Shown here: piece after piece, positions 50,999 through 59,691 of the stretch
How positions within the stretch are numbered: position 1 is the stretch's first letter
How the letters are laid out: the number at the start of each line of letters is the position of its first letter
NCBI GenBank assembly: GCA_041658605.1
Contig: JBAZZU010000013.1
Span: 1-63,629, forward strand
Origin: JBAZWE01 sp041658605
GTDB lineage: Bacteria; Actinomycetota; Thermoleophilia; BMS3ABIN01
DNA length: 63,629 nt
Reading direction: 5' to 3'
The notes under the pieces: generated by a model
The model's input: only the letters and a program-made list of their open reading frames with translations
The model's database searches: none
Told to the model about the DNA's origin: nothing
Made by a program: the position numbers and the translations under genes

Positions 50999-52433
50999 GT
51001 TTAAGGGAAAACCAGAACCTGGTGATGCCGTGCCGGAGCATGCAACGAATGAGAGACCAGTGAAAGAAAATCCAAAGAGCAGCAGCAGGCAGGCGGTGTT
51101 GAAGCCCAGCGTCAAAAAGGCAAAAAAGGGCAAACCGCGCAAGCCTGTCGCAAACCTTTTACACGCGGAATTTCCGCCCGTTGTCGCCCTCGACGTGGGC
51201 ACGACCAAGATCGCGTGTCTGATCGGCGAGCTGGATGCTGACGGTAACCTTGCCCGGGTGCTGGGAATAGGCAATGTCCCGGCGCGTGGCATGCACAAGG
51301 GCGTGGTCGTGGATATGGCCGACGCTTCGGCCTCTATCGCCGAATCCGCGGCAATCGCCGCCGCGGCGGCGGGCGTGACGCCCAGGGAAGCTTTTATCGG
51401 TGTCGCCGGTTCACACGTCGTTTCCATGAACCGCAAGGTCAGCGTCACCAACCCTAACGCGGACGGCAGGGTCACGCCCGAGGAGCGCAAAGGGCTGCTG
51501 GAAAAACTTAAGAAGGTCAAAATCTCTGATGACCTGCAGTTGATACACGCGCTGCCCCGTGAATATATCCTTGACGGGCAGGACGGGATCAAGCGGCCCG
51601 TCGGCATGTATGCCAAAAAGATCGAGATGAGCGGTCACCTGGTGTTCGGTGCGATCAACTCCATACAGAACCTGGTTGGAGCGGCGCGTGAGGCCGGCCT
51701 TGAAGTCGATGACATAGTGCTTGAGCCGCTGGCGTCGAGCCAGGCCTGTCTGGAGGACCAGGAGATGAAGTCGGGAGTCATGCTGGTTGATATCGGCGGT
51801 GGCACGACCGACGTGGCGTTGTTCATGGGCGGCCGTCTCGTCCATACCGCTGTGCTGCCGGTAGGCGGCAACCATATCACGGGAGATATATCTGTAGGCC
51901 TGAAAGTCCCGCTGGCCGCAGCCGAAGAGATCAAGCTTGAGTACGGTCACGCCCAAAGCCACCTCGTTGAGGACATTGAGATGGTGAAGGCGCCGGCCGG
52001 CACCGAAGGCAGCCTCGGTGAGCGGCAGGTCACGTTCTCGAGGAAGTTCCTGTCCCGCATCATCGAAGCGCGCGTGGCCGAGATATTCTCACTGGTTTTG
52101 AAGCAGGCGCGCGACAGCGGTTATCTCTCAAGCGTTGCTGCAGGGATTGTTTTAACAGGAGGCTCAAGTCAGCTTGAGGGTATCTGCGGCCTGGCAGGGG
52201 ACGTCACCAAATTGCCCACGAGACTGGGACCGCCGCTGGCGGTCGGGGGGGTTGTTGACATACCCGGCAATCCCGTTTATGCTACGGCGGTAGGCCTGCT
52301 TTTATATGGGAGCAGGCATGTTTTTATGCGAGGGCCAAGTCACCTGCCAGAACCCTCGACTCCAACTTTAGGGATGTGGAACGAGGTTCTTGCTAAGGTT
52401 AAGGGTTGGTTTGGCCGGCAGGACAAAACCTAG
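50991..52433 (+). CDS. ftsA: Cell division actin homologue FtsA
   Basis: Links FtsZ to the membrane. 480 residues. Seen: actin-type PPVVALDVGTTKIACLIGE (from about 62), GVAGSHVVSMN in the 1C domain, MLVDIGGGTTDVALF, LTGGSSQLEGI, and a C-terminal amphipathic end (MWNEVLAKVKGWFGR) for membrane binding. Odd: a 60-residue N-terminal extension rich in Lys, Pro and Glu, absent from ordinary FtsA. GTG start overlapping ftsQ; a later start would be needed to remove the extension, and no good site was seen. Confidence 0.95.
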   Translation: MAEFKGKPEPGDAVPEHATNERPVKENPKSSSRQAVLKPSVKKAKKGKPRKPVANLLHAEFPPVVALDVGTTKIACLIGELDADGNLARVLGIGNVPARGMHKGVVVDMADASASIAESAAIAAAAAGVTPREAFIGVAGSHVVSMNRKVSVTNPNADGRVTPEERKGLLEKLKKVKISDDLQLIHALPREYILDGQDGIKRPVGMYAKKIEMSGHLVFGAINSIQNLVGAAREAGLEVDDIVLEPLASSQACLEDQEMKSGVMLVDIGGGTTDVALFMGGRLVHTAVLPVGGNHITGDISVGLKVPLAAAEEIKLEYGHAQSHLVEDIEMVKAPAGTEGSLGERQVTFSRKFLSRIIEARVAEIFSLVLKQARDSGYLSSVAAGIVLTGGSSQLEGICGLAGDVTKLPTRLGPPLAVGGVVDIPGNPVYATAVGLLLYGSRHVFMRGPSHLPEPSTPTLGMWNEVLAKVKGWFGRQDKT

Positions 52434-52456
52434 ACCCTCAGGGAGGTTTTGATAAT

Positions 52457-53551
52457 ATGCTGGATCCAGGTAGTAGTTATCTAGCGGTAATACGGGTGGT
52501 GGGCGTAGGCGGCGGGGGAACCAATGCGGTCAACCGGATGGTTGACGCAGGGCTTAAAGGTGTTGAATTCATCGCGGTCAACACCGACGCGCAGGCGTTG
52601 CTCATGTGCGATGCAGACGTCAAGCTCCACATCGGCGGCAAGATAACGCAGGGCCTGGGAGCGGGGGCAAACCCGGAGGTCGGCCGTGAGGCGGCGGAAG
52701 AGAGCCGCGACGAGATTCGCGAGGCGATCAAGGGCTCCGACATGGTATTCGTCACAGCAGGCAAGGGTGGCGGGACAGGTACGGGCGCCGCACCGGTTAT
52801 CGCAGAGTTAGCCAAGGAGCTCGGGGCGCTGACCGTTGGTGTCGTCACACGACCGTTCTCCTTTGAAGGCAAGCGCCGCAGCGACCAGGCGGAAGAAGGC
52901 ATACGGATGCTCCGCGAAAAAGTGGACACCGTCATCATCATCCCCAACGACCGTCTGCTGCAGGTCGTGGAGAAGAGAACTTCAATAATCGATGCATTTA
53001 AGGTAGCGGACGATGTCCTCAGGCAGGGCGTGCAGGGCATAACCGACCTCATCACTGTTCCGGGTCTCATCAACCTGGATTTCGCGGACGTCAAGGCGAT
53101 CATGAAGGACGCCGGATCGGCGCTTATGGGAATCGGTGTGGCCAGCGGCGAGAACCGCGCGGCCGAATCCGCCAAGGCGGCAATATCATCACCGCTGCTG
53201 GAAGCGTCGGTTGAAGGCGCCACGGGCATCCTTCTGAACATCACCGGCGGACCGGACCTGGGGCTTTTCGAAGTCAACGAGGCGGCCGAAGTCATCTCTA
53301 GCGCCGCTGATTCAAACTGCAACATCATCTTCGGAGCTGTCATCGACGACGGCGTCAAGGACGAGGTTAAGGTGACGGTCATCGCGACCGGTTTCGACAA
53401 GCAGCCGACGCGGATCGTACGCGAGTCCCGTGAAGCAAGGACACAGTCACCGGCGAGCAGCGCCCCCGACCGCGATCCGGAAGAGATGCCGGACTTCGAA
53501 GTCGGCGAGGACGTTCTCGATATCCCGACATTTCTGCGGGATAAGGACTAG
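52457..53551 (+). CDS. ftsZ: Cell division protein FtsZ
   Basis: Tubulin-like GTPase of the division ring. 364 residues. Seen: RVVGVGGGGTNAVNRM, the tubulin signature AGKGGGTGTGAAPVIA, VVTRPFSFEGKRR, and a conserved C-terminal peptide ending DIPTFLRDKD that FtsA and SepF bind. ATG at 52457 with GGAGG upstream. Last gene of the dcw block; a terminator follows. Confidence 0.98.
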   Translation: MLDPGSSYLAVIRVVGVGGGGTNAVNRMVDAGLKGVEFIAVNTDAQALLMCDADVKLHIGGKITQGLGAGANPEVGREAAEESRDEIREAIKGSDMVFVTAGKGGGTGTGAAPVIAELAKELGALTVGVVTRPFSFEGKRRSDQAEEGIRMLREKVDTVIIIPNDRLLQVVEKRTSIIDAFKVADDVLRQGVQGITDLITVPGLINLDFADVKAIMKDAGSALMGIGVASGENRAAESAKAAISSPLLEASVEGATGILLNITGGPDLGLFEVNEAAEVISSAADSNCNIIFGAVIDDGVKDEVKVTVIATGFDKQPTRIVRESREARTQSPASSAPDRDPEEMPDFEVGEDVLDIPTFLRDKD

Positions 53552-53603
53552 GGAGCAATCGGCCGCGGCAGAAAATAACCGGATGCTTGAACTGAAAAAT
53601 CAC

Positions 53604-53637
53604 AGGCAGGCCCTTCGGGCCTGCCTGGTTTGGTTTT
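53604..53637 (+). terminator. Rho-independent terminator after ftsZ
   Basis: AGGCAGGCC (53604-53612) pairs with GGCCTGCCT (53618-53626) around CTTCG, followed by GGTTTGGTTTT. Strong stem, interrupted T tract. It closes the mraZ-ftsZ transcript. Confidence 0.85.
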
Positions 53638-53694
53638 AGGATGCTGGAATCGTTTCTGCGACATTTTATGGCTTTTTTTGGAGGTTCGGGTTAC

Positions 53695-54498
53695 TTGGAT
53701 CAGGAAGGCCCATTCGTACAGGAAGACTGGGATCCGCTTCTCCTCTGGCGCTTCAGCATGTCGGCGCCCGGGACACAGGTGTACTTTACTTCCCGCCCCG
53801 GCGGCTCGAGCCGTGCTCCCTATGACTCCCTCAATCTCGGCTTTCACGTCGGCGACGATCCAGGATCGGTGCGGGAAAACCGGACCCTGCTTTGCAGCAC
53901 GCTCGGCCTCGATTCGCTCAGGGTCACTTCTCCGAGGCAGCGGCACACGACAGAGATCGCCGTTCCGGGGATAGAAGGGATCGGAGCGGGCGCGACAACC
54001 GAGGAATCCTTTTTCGATCCCTGCGACGGCTTGATGACGATGTTGCAAGGGGTCCCGCTGCTGCTCCATTTTGCCGACTGTGTTCCCGTCGTCCTGACCG
54101 CGGAGACGGACGGGGGTCCTGCAGTCTCGGTCATTCACGCGGGGCGCCAGGGACTGATGGATGGAATAGTCAGCAAGGCCGTTTCTATGCTTAAGGACGA
54201 AACCGGCGCCACGAGAGACTCAATCACGGCAGCCATTGGTCCCGCCATCGGTCCGTGTTGCTATGAAGTCGATGAAGAAACCGCGGCGGCATTCGGAGAA
54301 AGGTTCAGCCCGGACCGGGTCAAAGGCCGTTTCCTCGATCTAAGACAGGCAGTGGTGGACGAACTGGTGGCAGCCACACTCTGGCGCGATAATATTTTCG
54401 TGCTTGAAATCTGCACCGCATGCGACGACCACTTCTTCTCCTACCGCCGCGACGGCGTCACCGGCCGGCACGGGGCGATCGCCTGGATCGAGCCATGA
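53695..54498 (+). CDS. pgeF: PgeF/YfiH-type laccase-domain protein (peptidoglycan editing)
   Basis: Family edits wrongly incorporated L-Ser in UDP-MurNAc peptides. About 267 residues. Seen: YFTSRPGGSSRAPYDSLNLGFHVGDDPGSVRENR, the zinc-ligand His in PRQRHTTEI, Cys in HFADCVPVVL, and His in VIHAGRQGL, then GPAIGPCCYEVDEE. The usual HAGWRG reads HAGRQG, a mild variant. Quoted in pieces; all three metal ligands are kept. Start uncertain: TTG at 53695 with GGAGG 9 nt upstream, ATG at 53641, or ATG at 53758. Confidence 0.88.
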   Translation: MDQEGPFVQEDWDPLLLWRFSMSAPGTQVYFTSRPGGSSRAPYDSLNLGFHVGDDPGSVRENRTLLCSTLGLDSLRVTSPRQRHTTEIAVPGIEGIGAGATTEESFFDPCDGLMTMLQGVPLLLHFADCVPVVLTAETDGGPAVSVIHAGRQGLMDGIVSKAVSMLKDETGATRDSITAAIGPAIGPCCYEVDEETAAAFGERFSPDRVKGRFLDLRQAVVDELVAATLWRDNIFVLEICTACDDHFFSYRRDGVTGRHGAIAWIEP

Positions 54499-55202
54499 AG
54501 CGAGCTTTGTTTACAGCCGAAACCCTCGACCCCAGCCTCATCCGTGAAAAATTCTCTCAAGTAAAGGATGAGGTAACCGCCGCCTGCATCCGCGCCGGCC
54601 GCAAACCCGATTCAGTCGAGATACTCACAGCCACCAAATATGTGGCCGCCGACGGCATGCAGGTGCTGTCGGAGGCCGGCATCACGCTAATTGGCGAGAA
54701 CCGCGCCCAGGACCTTGCGGCCAAGCATAAACTTTACGGCAACCGCTTTACCTGGGACTTCATCGGCCACCTGCAGAGCAACAAGGTCCGCCAGGTCCTG
54801 CCGCTTGTACGCCTCATCCATTCAGTGGATTCGCTCACGGTCGCAGCCGAGATCGAGCGCCGCACGGACAGTTCGATTAATGTACTTCTTGAGGTCAATG
54901 TTAGCGAAGAGGGCAGTAAATATGGTATTATCACTACCGAAATTGACCGCTTCCTGGAGGAGGCAGCCAAGTTTTCCAAGGTGAACTTTACCGGTCTGAT
55001 GACCATGCCGCCGCTGGCGGCAGACCCCGAAGCTGTTCGCTCCAATTTTGCGGCACTGCGCCGTACTGCAACCCGACTCTCCCAAAACTGGCGGGGAAAA
55101 TATCATTTCAGGGAACTTTCCATGGGCACGAGCAATGATTATGTCGTGGCAGTAGAGGAGGGGGCGACCATAATCAGGATTGGCGGCGCACTTTTCAGGT
55201 GA
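54495..55202 (+). CDS. yggS: YggS-family PLP homeostasis protein
   Basis: Binds pyridoxal phosphate without catalysis and keeps B6 and amino-acid pools in balance. 235 residues, normal length. Seen: VEILTATKYVAADGM with the PLP Lys, GENRAQDLAAKH, WDFIGHLQSNKVRQVLPLV, LEVNVSEEGSKYGI, LTGLMTMPPLA-type GLMTMPPLA, and the phosphate loop LSMGTSNDYVVAVEEGATIIRIG. ATG overlaps the pgeF stop. It lies upstream of sepF as in Gram-positive relatives. Confidence 0.94.
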   Translation: MKRALFTAETLDPSLIREKFSQVKDEVTAACIRAGRKPDSVEILTATKYVAADGMQVLSEAGITLIGENRAQDLAAKHKLYGNRFTWDFIGHLQSNKVRQVLPLVRLIHSVDSLTVAAEIERRTDSSINVLLEVNVSEEGSKYGIITTEIDRFLEEAAKFSKVNFTGLMTMPPLAADPEAVRSNFAALRRTATRLSQNWRGKYHFRELSMGTSNDYVVAVEEGATIIRIGGALFR

Positions 55203-55330
55203 CACGCGGCGTCCGGAAAAAGGGAAAATGGCAGGCGATTTTTATGTGAAGATGAAGTTGCGCTGAAGGGATAGCGCGCTATTGGTAGAAAGAATGAACC
55301 TGGTCTCGATTAACACTGGAGGTGGTTTCC

Positions 55331-55876
55331 ATCGGTAATATGTGGCAGAAGACACTGGTATATTTTGGCCTGGTAGAAGACAGGCTCGATGAGAGCAACG
55401 ACTATGATGAAGAAGAAGAGCACCTTGCCGCCCATCGTGAGCTTGAGGAGTCCTACAAGGAGCGTCCCAACGTGCGCAAACTCAGCAGGCGCGAGCGCAA
55501 GCGCAAGGTGGATTATGACGACATCTATCCGGATGACAACGCCGGCCCCCGCAAGGTATCGCGCGTAAGACCGCTGAGGGCGGCCACTTCCCCGGTCAAC
55601 GTGAGCGTGCACCTGGTGCTGCCGAAGAATTTCAACGACGCGCAGCAGGTTGCGGACAAGTTCAAGAACGACGTCCCGGTGATCCTGAATCTCCAGAACG
55701 CGGACAAGGAGCTTGCCAAGAGGCTCATAGATTTTTCAAGCGGCCTGACCTACGCGTTCGACGGCGGCATGCAGCGGGTGGCGGACAAGGTGTTCCTGCT
55801 GACGCCGCGCAATGTTGACGTTTCCGCCGAGGAGCGGGCTCGATTGATGGAGAAAGGCTTCTTTAACCAGTCATGA
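55331..55876 (+). CDS. sepF: Cell division protein SepF
   Basis: FtsZ membrane anchor. About 181 residues. Seen: the N-terminal amphipathic helix MWQKTLVYFGLVED, an acidic/basic linker (about 20-75), and the SepF core VHLVLPKNFNDAQQVADKF, VPVILNLQNADKELAKRLIDF, GGMQRVADKVFLLTPRNV. Start is odd: GGAGGTGG (55318-55325) is 8 nt from an in-frame ATC at 55331, while the only ATG (55340) is 17 nt away and the GTG at 55322 lies inside the Shine-Dalgarno itself. I place the start at ATC provisionally. Confidence 0.88.
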   Translation: MGNMWQKTLVYFGLVEDRLDESNDYDEEEEHLAAHRELEESYKERPNVRKLSRRERKRKVDYDDIYPDDNAGPRKVSRVRPLRAATSPVNVSVHLVLPKNFNDAQQVADKFKNDVPVILNLQNADKELAKRLIDFSSGLTYAFDGGMQRVADKVFLLTPRNVDVSAEERARLMEKGFFNQS

Positions 55877-56679
55877 ACATTAAACGAATCGGCCTGATCG
55901 GATCGGGCAGCATCGGCGCGGCTTTCGTCAAAGGGTGGCTGCGCGCGGACCCGGGGATGGCTTCACGTATCACGGTGACCGACGCCTTCCCGGCCATGGC
56001 TGAAAAACTGGCAAGTACTACCGGCGTCGCCGTTGCGGCGACAAACGTGGAACTTGTTGAAAAATCTGATCTGGTGTTGCTGGCGGTGAAACCGGGCGAC
56101 ATCGAAGGCGCGCTGGCAGACAGCCTCAAGCAGTTCGGACGCGGCAAGATACTGGTTTCCGTGGCCGCCGGCAGGACGCTCGTCTCCCTTGAGATGCTGT
56201 TTCCTGTCGAGGTCGCGATATTCAGGCTGATGCCAAACGTAGCCGTCGAGGTCTGCGCCGGCACGATCGCTTTCGCATCTGGAAACAACGTCGACCCGGA
56301 GACCGAAGAAAAAGTTTATGAACTTTTCAATCCGCTCGGGCGCGTGGTGCCGATGCCGGAGAAACTCTTTGCGGCGGCCACGGCCATCGGCGGCAGCGGC
56401 CCCGGCTTCATGGCGCTGATCGTTGACGCTTTCATCGACGCCGGCGTGATGGCGGGGCTCTCGGCCTCGATGGCGAGGGAGCTTACTTATTCCATGGTCA
56501 GTGGCACCGCGAAACTGCTGACCGATTCAGGACTCTCGCCCATCGAGCTCAGGCATAAGGTGTCATCGCCGGCGGGAACCACCGTCGCCGGTATCGCGCA
56601 GCTGGAAAGAGACGGCGCCAGGTCGGCGATAATCGACGCGGTTCAGGTAGCGCTTGAGCGTGCAAACGAGCTGGGGTAA
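55873..56679 (+). CDS. proC: Pyrroline-5-carboxylate reductase
   Basis: Last step of proline synthesis. 268 residues. Seen: Rossmann start IGLIGSGSIGAAFVKG, VLLAVKPGDIEGAL, LMPNVAVEVCAGT, GGSGPGFMALIVDAFIDAGV, and the closing motif HKVSSPAGTTVAGIAQLE. ATG overlaps the sepF stop. The sepF-proC-yggT-divIVA order is common in Gram-positive bacteria. Confidence 0.96.
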   Translation: MNIKRIGLIGSGSIGAAFVKGWLRADPGMASRITVTDAFPAMAEKLASTTGVAVAATNVELVEKSDLVLLAVKPGDIEGALADSLKQFGRGKILVSVAAGRTLVSLEMLFPVEVAIFRLMPNVAVEVCAGTIAFASGNNVDPETEEKVYELFNPLGRVVPMPEKLFAAATAIGGSGPGFMALIVDAFIDAGVMAGLSASMARELTYSMVSGTAKLLTDSGLSPIELRHKVSSPAGTTVAGIAQLERDGARSAIIDAVQVALERANELG

Positions 56680-56681
56680 TA

Positions 56682-56948
56682 ATGAAGGGATTCGATCTTG
56701 CGGGGTTTGTCGGCGCGCTATTTTATACATATTACATCCTGATAATAATCAGGATAATCTTCAGCTGGGTCGGGATTCCGTCGCAGAGGACGCTTTTGAT
56801 GATCTACAAGTTTATAATTGACGTGACAGAACCTTATCTTGGACTCTTTCGACGGTTCATTCCACCGGCGGGGGGCATGGATTTCAGCCCCATTATCGCG
56901 CTGCTGCTGCTCGGAGTGATCCAGAGTCTTGTCGTAAGCGCACTGTAA
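56682..56948 (+). CDS. yggT: YggT family membrane protein
   Basis: 88 residues, two membrane helices (about 8-30 and 63-85). Seen: YTYYILIIIRIIFSW, the YggT signature TEPYLGLFRRFIPPAGGMDFSPIIALLLL. Quoted in parts, TEPYLGLFRRFIPP is diagnostic. Often encoded between sepF/proC and divIVA; role unclear, possibly in division or osmotic stress. Confidence 0.92.
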   Translation: MKGFDLAGFVGALFYTYYILIIIRIIFSWVGIPSQRTLLMIYKFIIDVTEPYLGLFRRFIPPAGGMDFSPIIALLLLGVIQSLVVSAL

Positions 56949-56972
56949 AATCCTTAAACAGGGAGGAAGGGA

Positions 56973-57719
56973 ATGAGGATAACACCACTGGACATCAGGC
57001 ATAAGGAGTTTTCCCGGTCGATGCGCGGGTACAAGGACCTGGAGGTCGACGAGTTCCTCGATGACATAGCCGACGAGTTCGAGCGTGTGTTCAACGAGAA
57101 TATCGACCACCGCGAGAAGCTCGAGACGCTTGAGGAGAAGAACGAGCAGTACAGGAACATCGAGGACACCCTCAAGAAGACCCTGCTTTCGGCGCAGCAG
57201 CAGGCCGACGAGATGAAGCAGAACGCCAAGAAGGAAGCCGACCTGATCCTGCGCGACGCCGAACTCAAATCCCGCACCATCATCAACGATTCCTATGCCG
57301 AGCGGCAGAAGATCCAGCGTTCGGTCTCGGCGCTCAAGCAGAAGAACGAGGATCTGCGCTATCAGCTGCGGTCAGTCATCGAGACATATTCGAACATTCT
57401 CGACCAGGATGATCTCGGCACCATCGAGGAAGAAGACCTTGGTCCCATCTTCGAGCCCGCCCCCGAAGCGATTTCAGATGAGACAATGGTCGGGGGCATC
57501 GACAACGCGGTATCCAGCGAGCTGCTGAAGGAAGAAACGGCCCATGAGCCGGTCGCAGCCTACACCGGCAGCGATGAGATAGCCGATGTCGCAGATAGGG
57601 ATGAGAGCCGGCCGGCAGACATTCCCCCAACGAACGAAGCAGCCAGGTCCGCCGGGGAAAAAGAGGATCCGTTCGCCGATCTGGACACCGACAAAGACGA
57701 TCACAAATTCAACTGGTAG
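56973..57719 (+). CDS. divIVA: DivIVA/Wag31 cell-division scaffold
   Basis: Binds curved membrane at poles and septa. 248 residues. Seen: the lipid-binding domain ITPLDIRHKEFSRSMRGYKDLEVDEFLDDI, a coiled coil from about 35 to 145 with heptads (ENIDHREKLETLEEKNEQY), and an acidic Ala/Asp-rich tail (about 155-248). In actinobacteria this protein guides polar growth. AGGGAGG precedes the ATG. Confidence 0.95.
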   Translation: MRITPLDIRHKEFSRSMRGYKDLEVDEFLDDIADEFERVFNENIDHREKLETLEEKNEQYRNIEDTLKKTLLSAQQQADEMKQNAKKEADLILRDAELKSRTIINDSYAERQKIQRSVSALKQKNEDLRYQLRSVIETYSNILDQDDLGTIEEEDLGPIFEPAPEAISDETMVGGIDNAVSSELLKEETAHEPVAAYTGSDEIADVADRDESRPADIPPTNEAARSAGEKEDPFADLDTDKDDHKFNW

Positions 57720-57720
57720 G

Positions 57721-58017
57721 GTGCTCTCCCGGTCCGCGGAAGGCACGCTATTAGCCGTCCGCGTCGTCCCGGGGGCAAAAAAATCAAAGATAACGGGAGA
57801 GGCCGGCGGACTTCTGAAGGTTCGCCTCAATGCGCCTCCGGTCGAGGGAAAGGCCAACAGGGAGCTGCTGAAGCTGCTGGCGCGGGAACTGGACCTGAAA
57901 AAGAGCCAGGTAGTGCTCGCCCGTGGCGACAAATCACGAGAAAAGACCGTGCTCCTGGCCGGGGTATCTCTTTCCCGGGCGCAAGAGAGGTTAAAATACG
58001 CGCTTCGCGAGGAATAA
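57721..58017 (+). CDS. yggU: YggU/DUF167 family protein
   Basis: 98 residues. Seen: LLAVRVVPGAKKSKITGEAGG, LKVRLNAPPVEGKANRELLKLLAREL, and RGDKSREKTVLLAGV, the full DUF167 domain. Function not established. GTG at 57721 comes right after the divIVA stop; the frame is open upstream only as a divIVA shadow. Clustered with divIVA as elsewhere. Confidence 0.9.
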   Translation: MLSRSAEGTLLAVRVVPGAKKSKITGEAGGLLKVRLNAPPVEGKANRELLKLLARELDLKKSQVVLARGDKSREKTVLLAGVSLSRAQERLKYALREE

Positions 58018-58023
58018 ACACAT

Positions 58024-58545
58024 GTGCAAGGAAATGAGACATCACCCGTTTTGAGGAAGGCGCCGGCCAGACTGTTTTTTCTGATCCTGTTCCTGCTTTC
58101 AGCCGACCAGCTGTCCAAGTACCTGGTGCGAAGGTGGATCGACGCCCATGAGAGCATCGAACTGCTGCCATTCCTGAGCCTTGAGAACGTAAAGAACAGC
58201 GGCATCGCCTTCGGTATGCTCCAGGGTCACTCCGGCCTGATCATCTTCACCAGTTCGGCCATAGTTCTGCTGCTCGTCGTCACGGGCCTTGCGATCATGC
58301 ACGATTCCCGCTTCCTCCTGCCGCTGGCGTTTCTCGTCGGCGGCAGCGTCGGCAACCTGATCGACCGCTTCGCCTTCGGCCACGTGACCGATTTTCTGCA
58401 CCTGCCTCACTGGCCCGCCTTCAACCTGGCCGACGTCTTCATCATCACCGGTGTGGTGCTGCTCCTTAGGGTGTTCCTGCTGGAGCCGGGAAAAAAGGAA
58501 GAGGGAGAGGAAAGCGACGGCCAGGGCGTTTCCGCCTCCGCCTGA
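58024..58545 (+). CDS. lspA: Lipoprotein signal peptidase LspA
   Basis: Cleaves lipoprotein signal peptides. 173 residues, four membrane segments. Seen: LLSADQLSKYLVRRWI, the substrate-site NVKNSGIAFGML, the catalytic Asp in GSVGNLIDRFAFGHVTDFL, and the second Asp in FNLADVFIITGV. GTG at 58024 lacks a clear Shine-Dalgarno; TTG near 58051 is a shorter alternative. The polar Glu/Lys tail is slightly long. Confidence 0.94.
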   Translation: MQGNETSPVLRKAPARLFFLILFLLSADQLSKYLVRRWIDAHESIELLPFLSLENVKNSGIAFGMLQGHSGLIIFTSSAIVLLLVVTGLAIMHDSRFLLPLAFLVGGSVGNLIDRFAFGHVTDFLHLPHWPAFNLADVFIITGVVLLLRVFLLEPGKKEEGEESDGQGVSASA

Positions 58546-58626
58546 CGGCGGAATAATCATTGCGCCTGAACTCATGCCGAACAAATTTCCCGCAATCATC
58601 GGAAGACACATCCGCCTGACCATCTT

Positions 58627-59583
58627 ATGACTGACGACACAGAACATCACATAACCATCACCGCCGAGCCTGATGAAGACGGCCTGCGGCTCGACAAGCT
58701 GCTCTCGTCGGTGCCGGAGATAGGTTCGCGCGCCGCGGCGCAGAAGCTTATCGCCGCAGGCCTGGTAACGGCGAACGGAGAACTGCGGGGCAAGAACCAC
58801 AGGGTGAGCGCCGGCGAGGAGATCGGGGCGCGGATACCCGTAATCTCAGATTTCGACTTAAGCCCCGAAGAGATGGAGCTCTCGGTTCCCTACGAAGACG
58901 AGTACCTGCTGGTCGTTGATAAACCGGCCGGGATTGTTACCCACCCCGCGAAGGGCCACGATCACGGAACGCTGGTCAACGGGCTGCTCGGACGCCAGAT
59001 CGCCGGCGGCGAGCATCCGCACCGGCCGGGCATCGTGCACCGCCTCGACAAGGACACCTCGGGTCTGCTGATAGTCGCGCGCGACGATGCCACACATCGC
59101 AAGCTCGTGCAGATGCTCTCGCGTCACGATATCCAGCGCACATATATATGCCTGGTGCACGGCCTGTTCTCGGCTTCCGAAGGCACCGTCGAGGCGCCGG
59201 TGGGAAGGGATTCACGCGATCGCCAGAAAATGGCCGTGGCCAAGAAAGGCGGCCGTGAGGCCGTGACGCACTTCAAGGTATTAAAGAGCTGGAGCGGACC
59301 GACCGGGCGCGCCGGCGGCAAAGCGGCATCCACGGGCTTCTCCCTGCTGGAAGTGAGGCTGGAGACCGGCCGCACGCACCAGATACGCGTCCACCTTGCC
59401 GCCATCAAACATCCGGTCGCCGGCGACCGGGTCTACGGCCAGCGCCGCGATGTGCTCGAGGCGGGGCGCCAGTTCCTGCACGCGGCGCGGCTCGTGTTCG
59501 AGCATCCGGTCACGGGTGAAAAGATCGACGTCAGCTCGCCGCTGCCGGCTGACCTGGAAGCGGCACTGGGTAACCTCGGCTGA
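58627..59583 (+). CDS. rluD: RluD-family 23S rRNA pseudouridine synthase
   Basis: 318 residues. Seen: N-terminal S4 domain (GLRLDKLLSSVPEIGSRAAAQKLI), VVDKPAGIVTHPAKGHDHGTLVNGLL, the catalytic-Asp motif HRLDKDTSGLLIVA, and ETGRTHQIRVHLAAIKHPVAGD. Encoded next to lspA as in most bacteria. Target uridines cannot be told from sequence, so RluD is a family-level name. Confidence 0.93.
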   Translation: MTDDTEHHITITAEPDEDGLRLDKLLSSVPEIGSRAAAQKLIAAGLVTANGELRGKNHRVSAGEEIGARIPVISDFDLSPEEMELSVPYEDEYLLVVDKPAGIVTHPAKGHDHGTLVNGLLGRQIAGGEHPHRPGIVHRLDKDTSGLLIVARDDATHRKLVQMLSRHDIQRTYICLVHGLFSASEGTVEAPVGRDSRDRQKMAVAKKGGREAVTHFKVLKSWSGPTGRAGGKAASTGFSLLEVRLETGRTHQIRVHLAAIKHPVAGDRVYGQRRDVLEAGRQFLHAARLVFEHPVTGEKIDVSSPLPADLEAALGNLG

Positions 59584-59691
59584 CGCCGGACTTGCTGTAT
59601 GATTGAGAAACGCGGGAGTTCCCGTTATCGTTGTTCGTGCCCGGCAGTCTGACCTCTCCGGCCGGAGAAAGAATAAAAGGCAGGAAATCCA

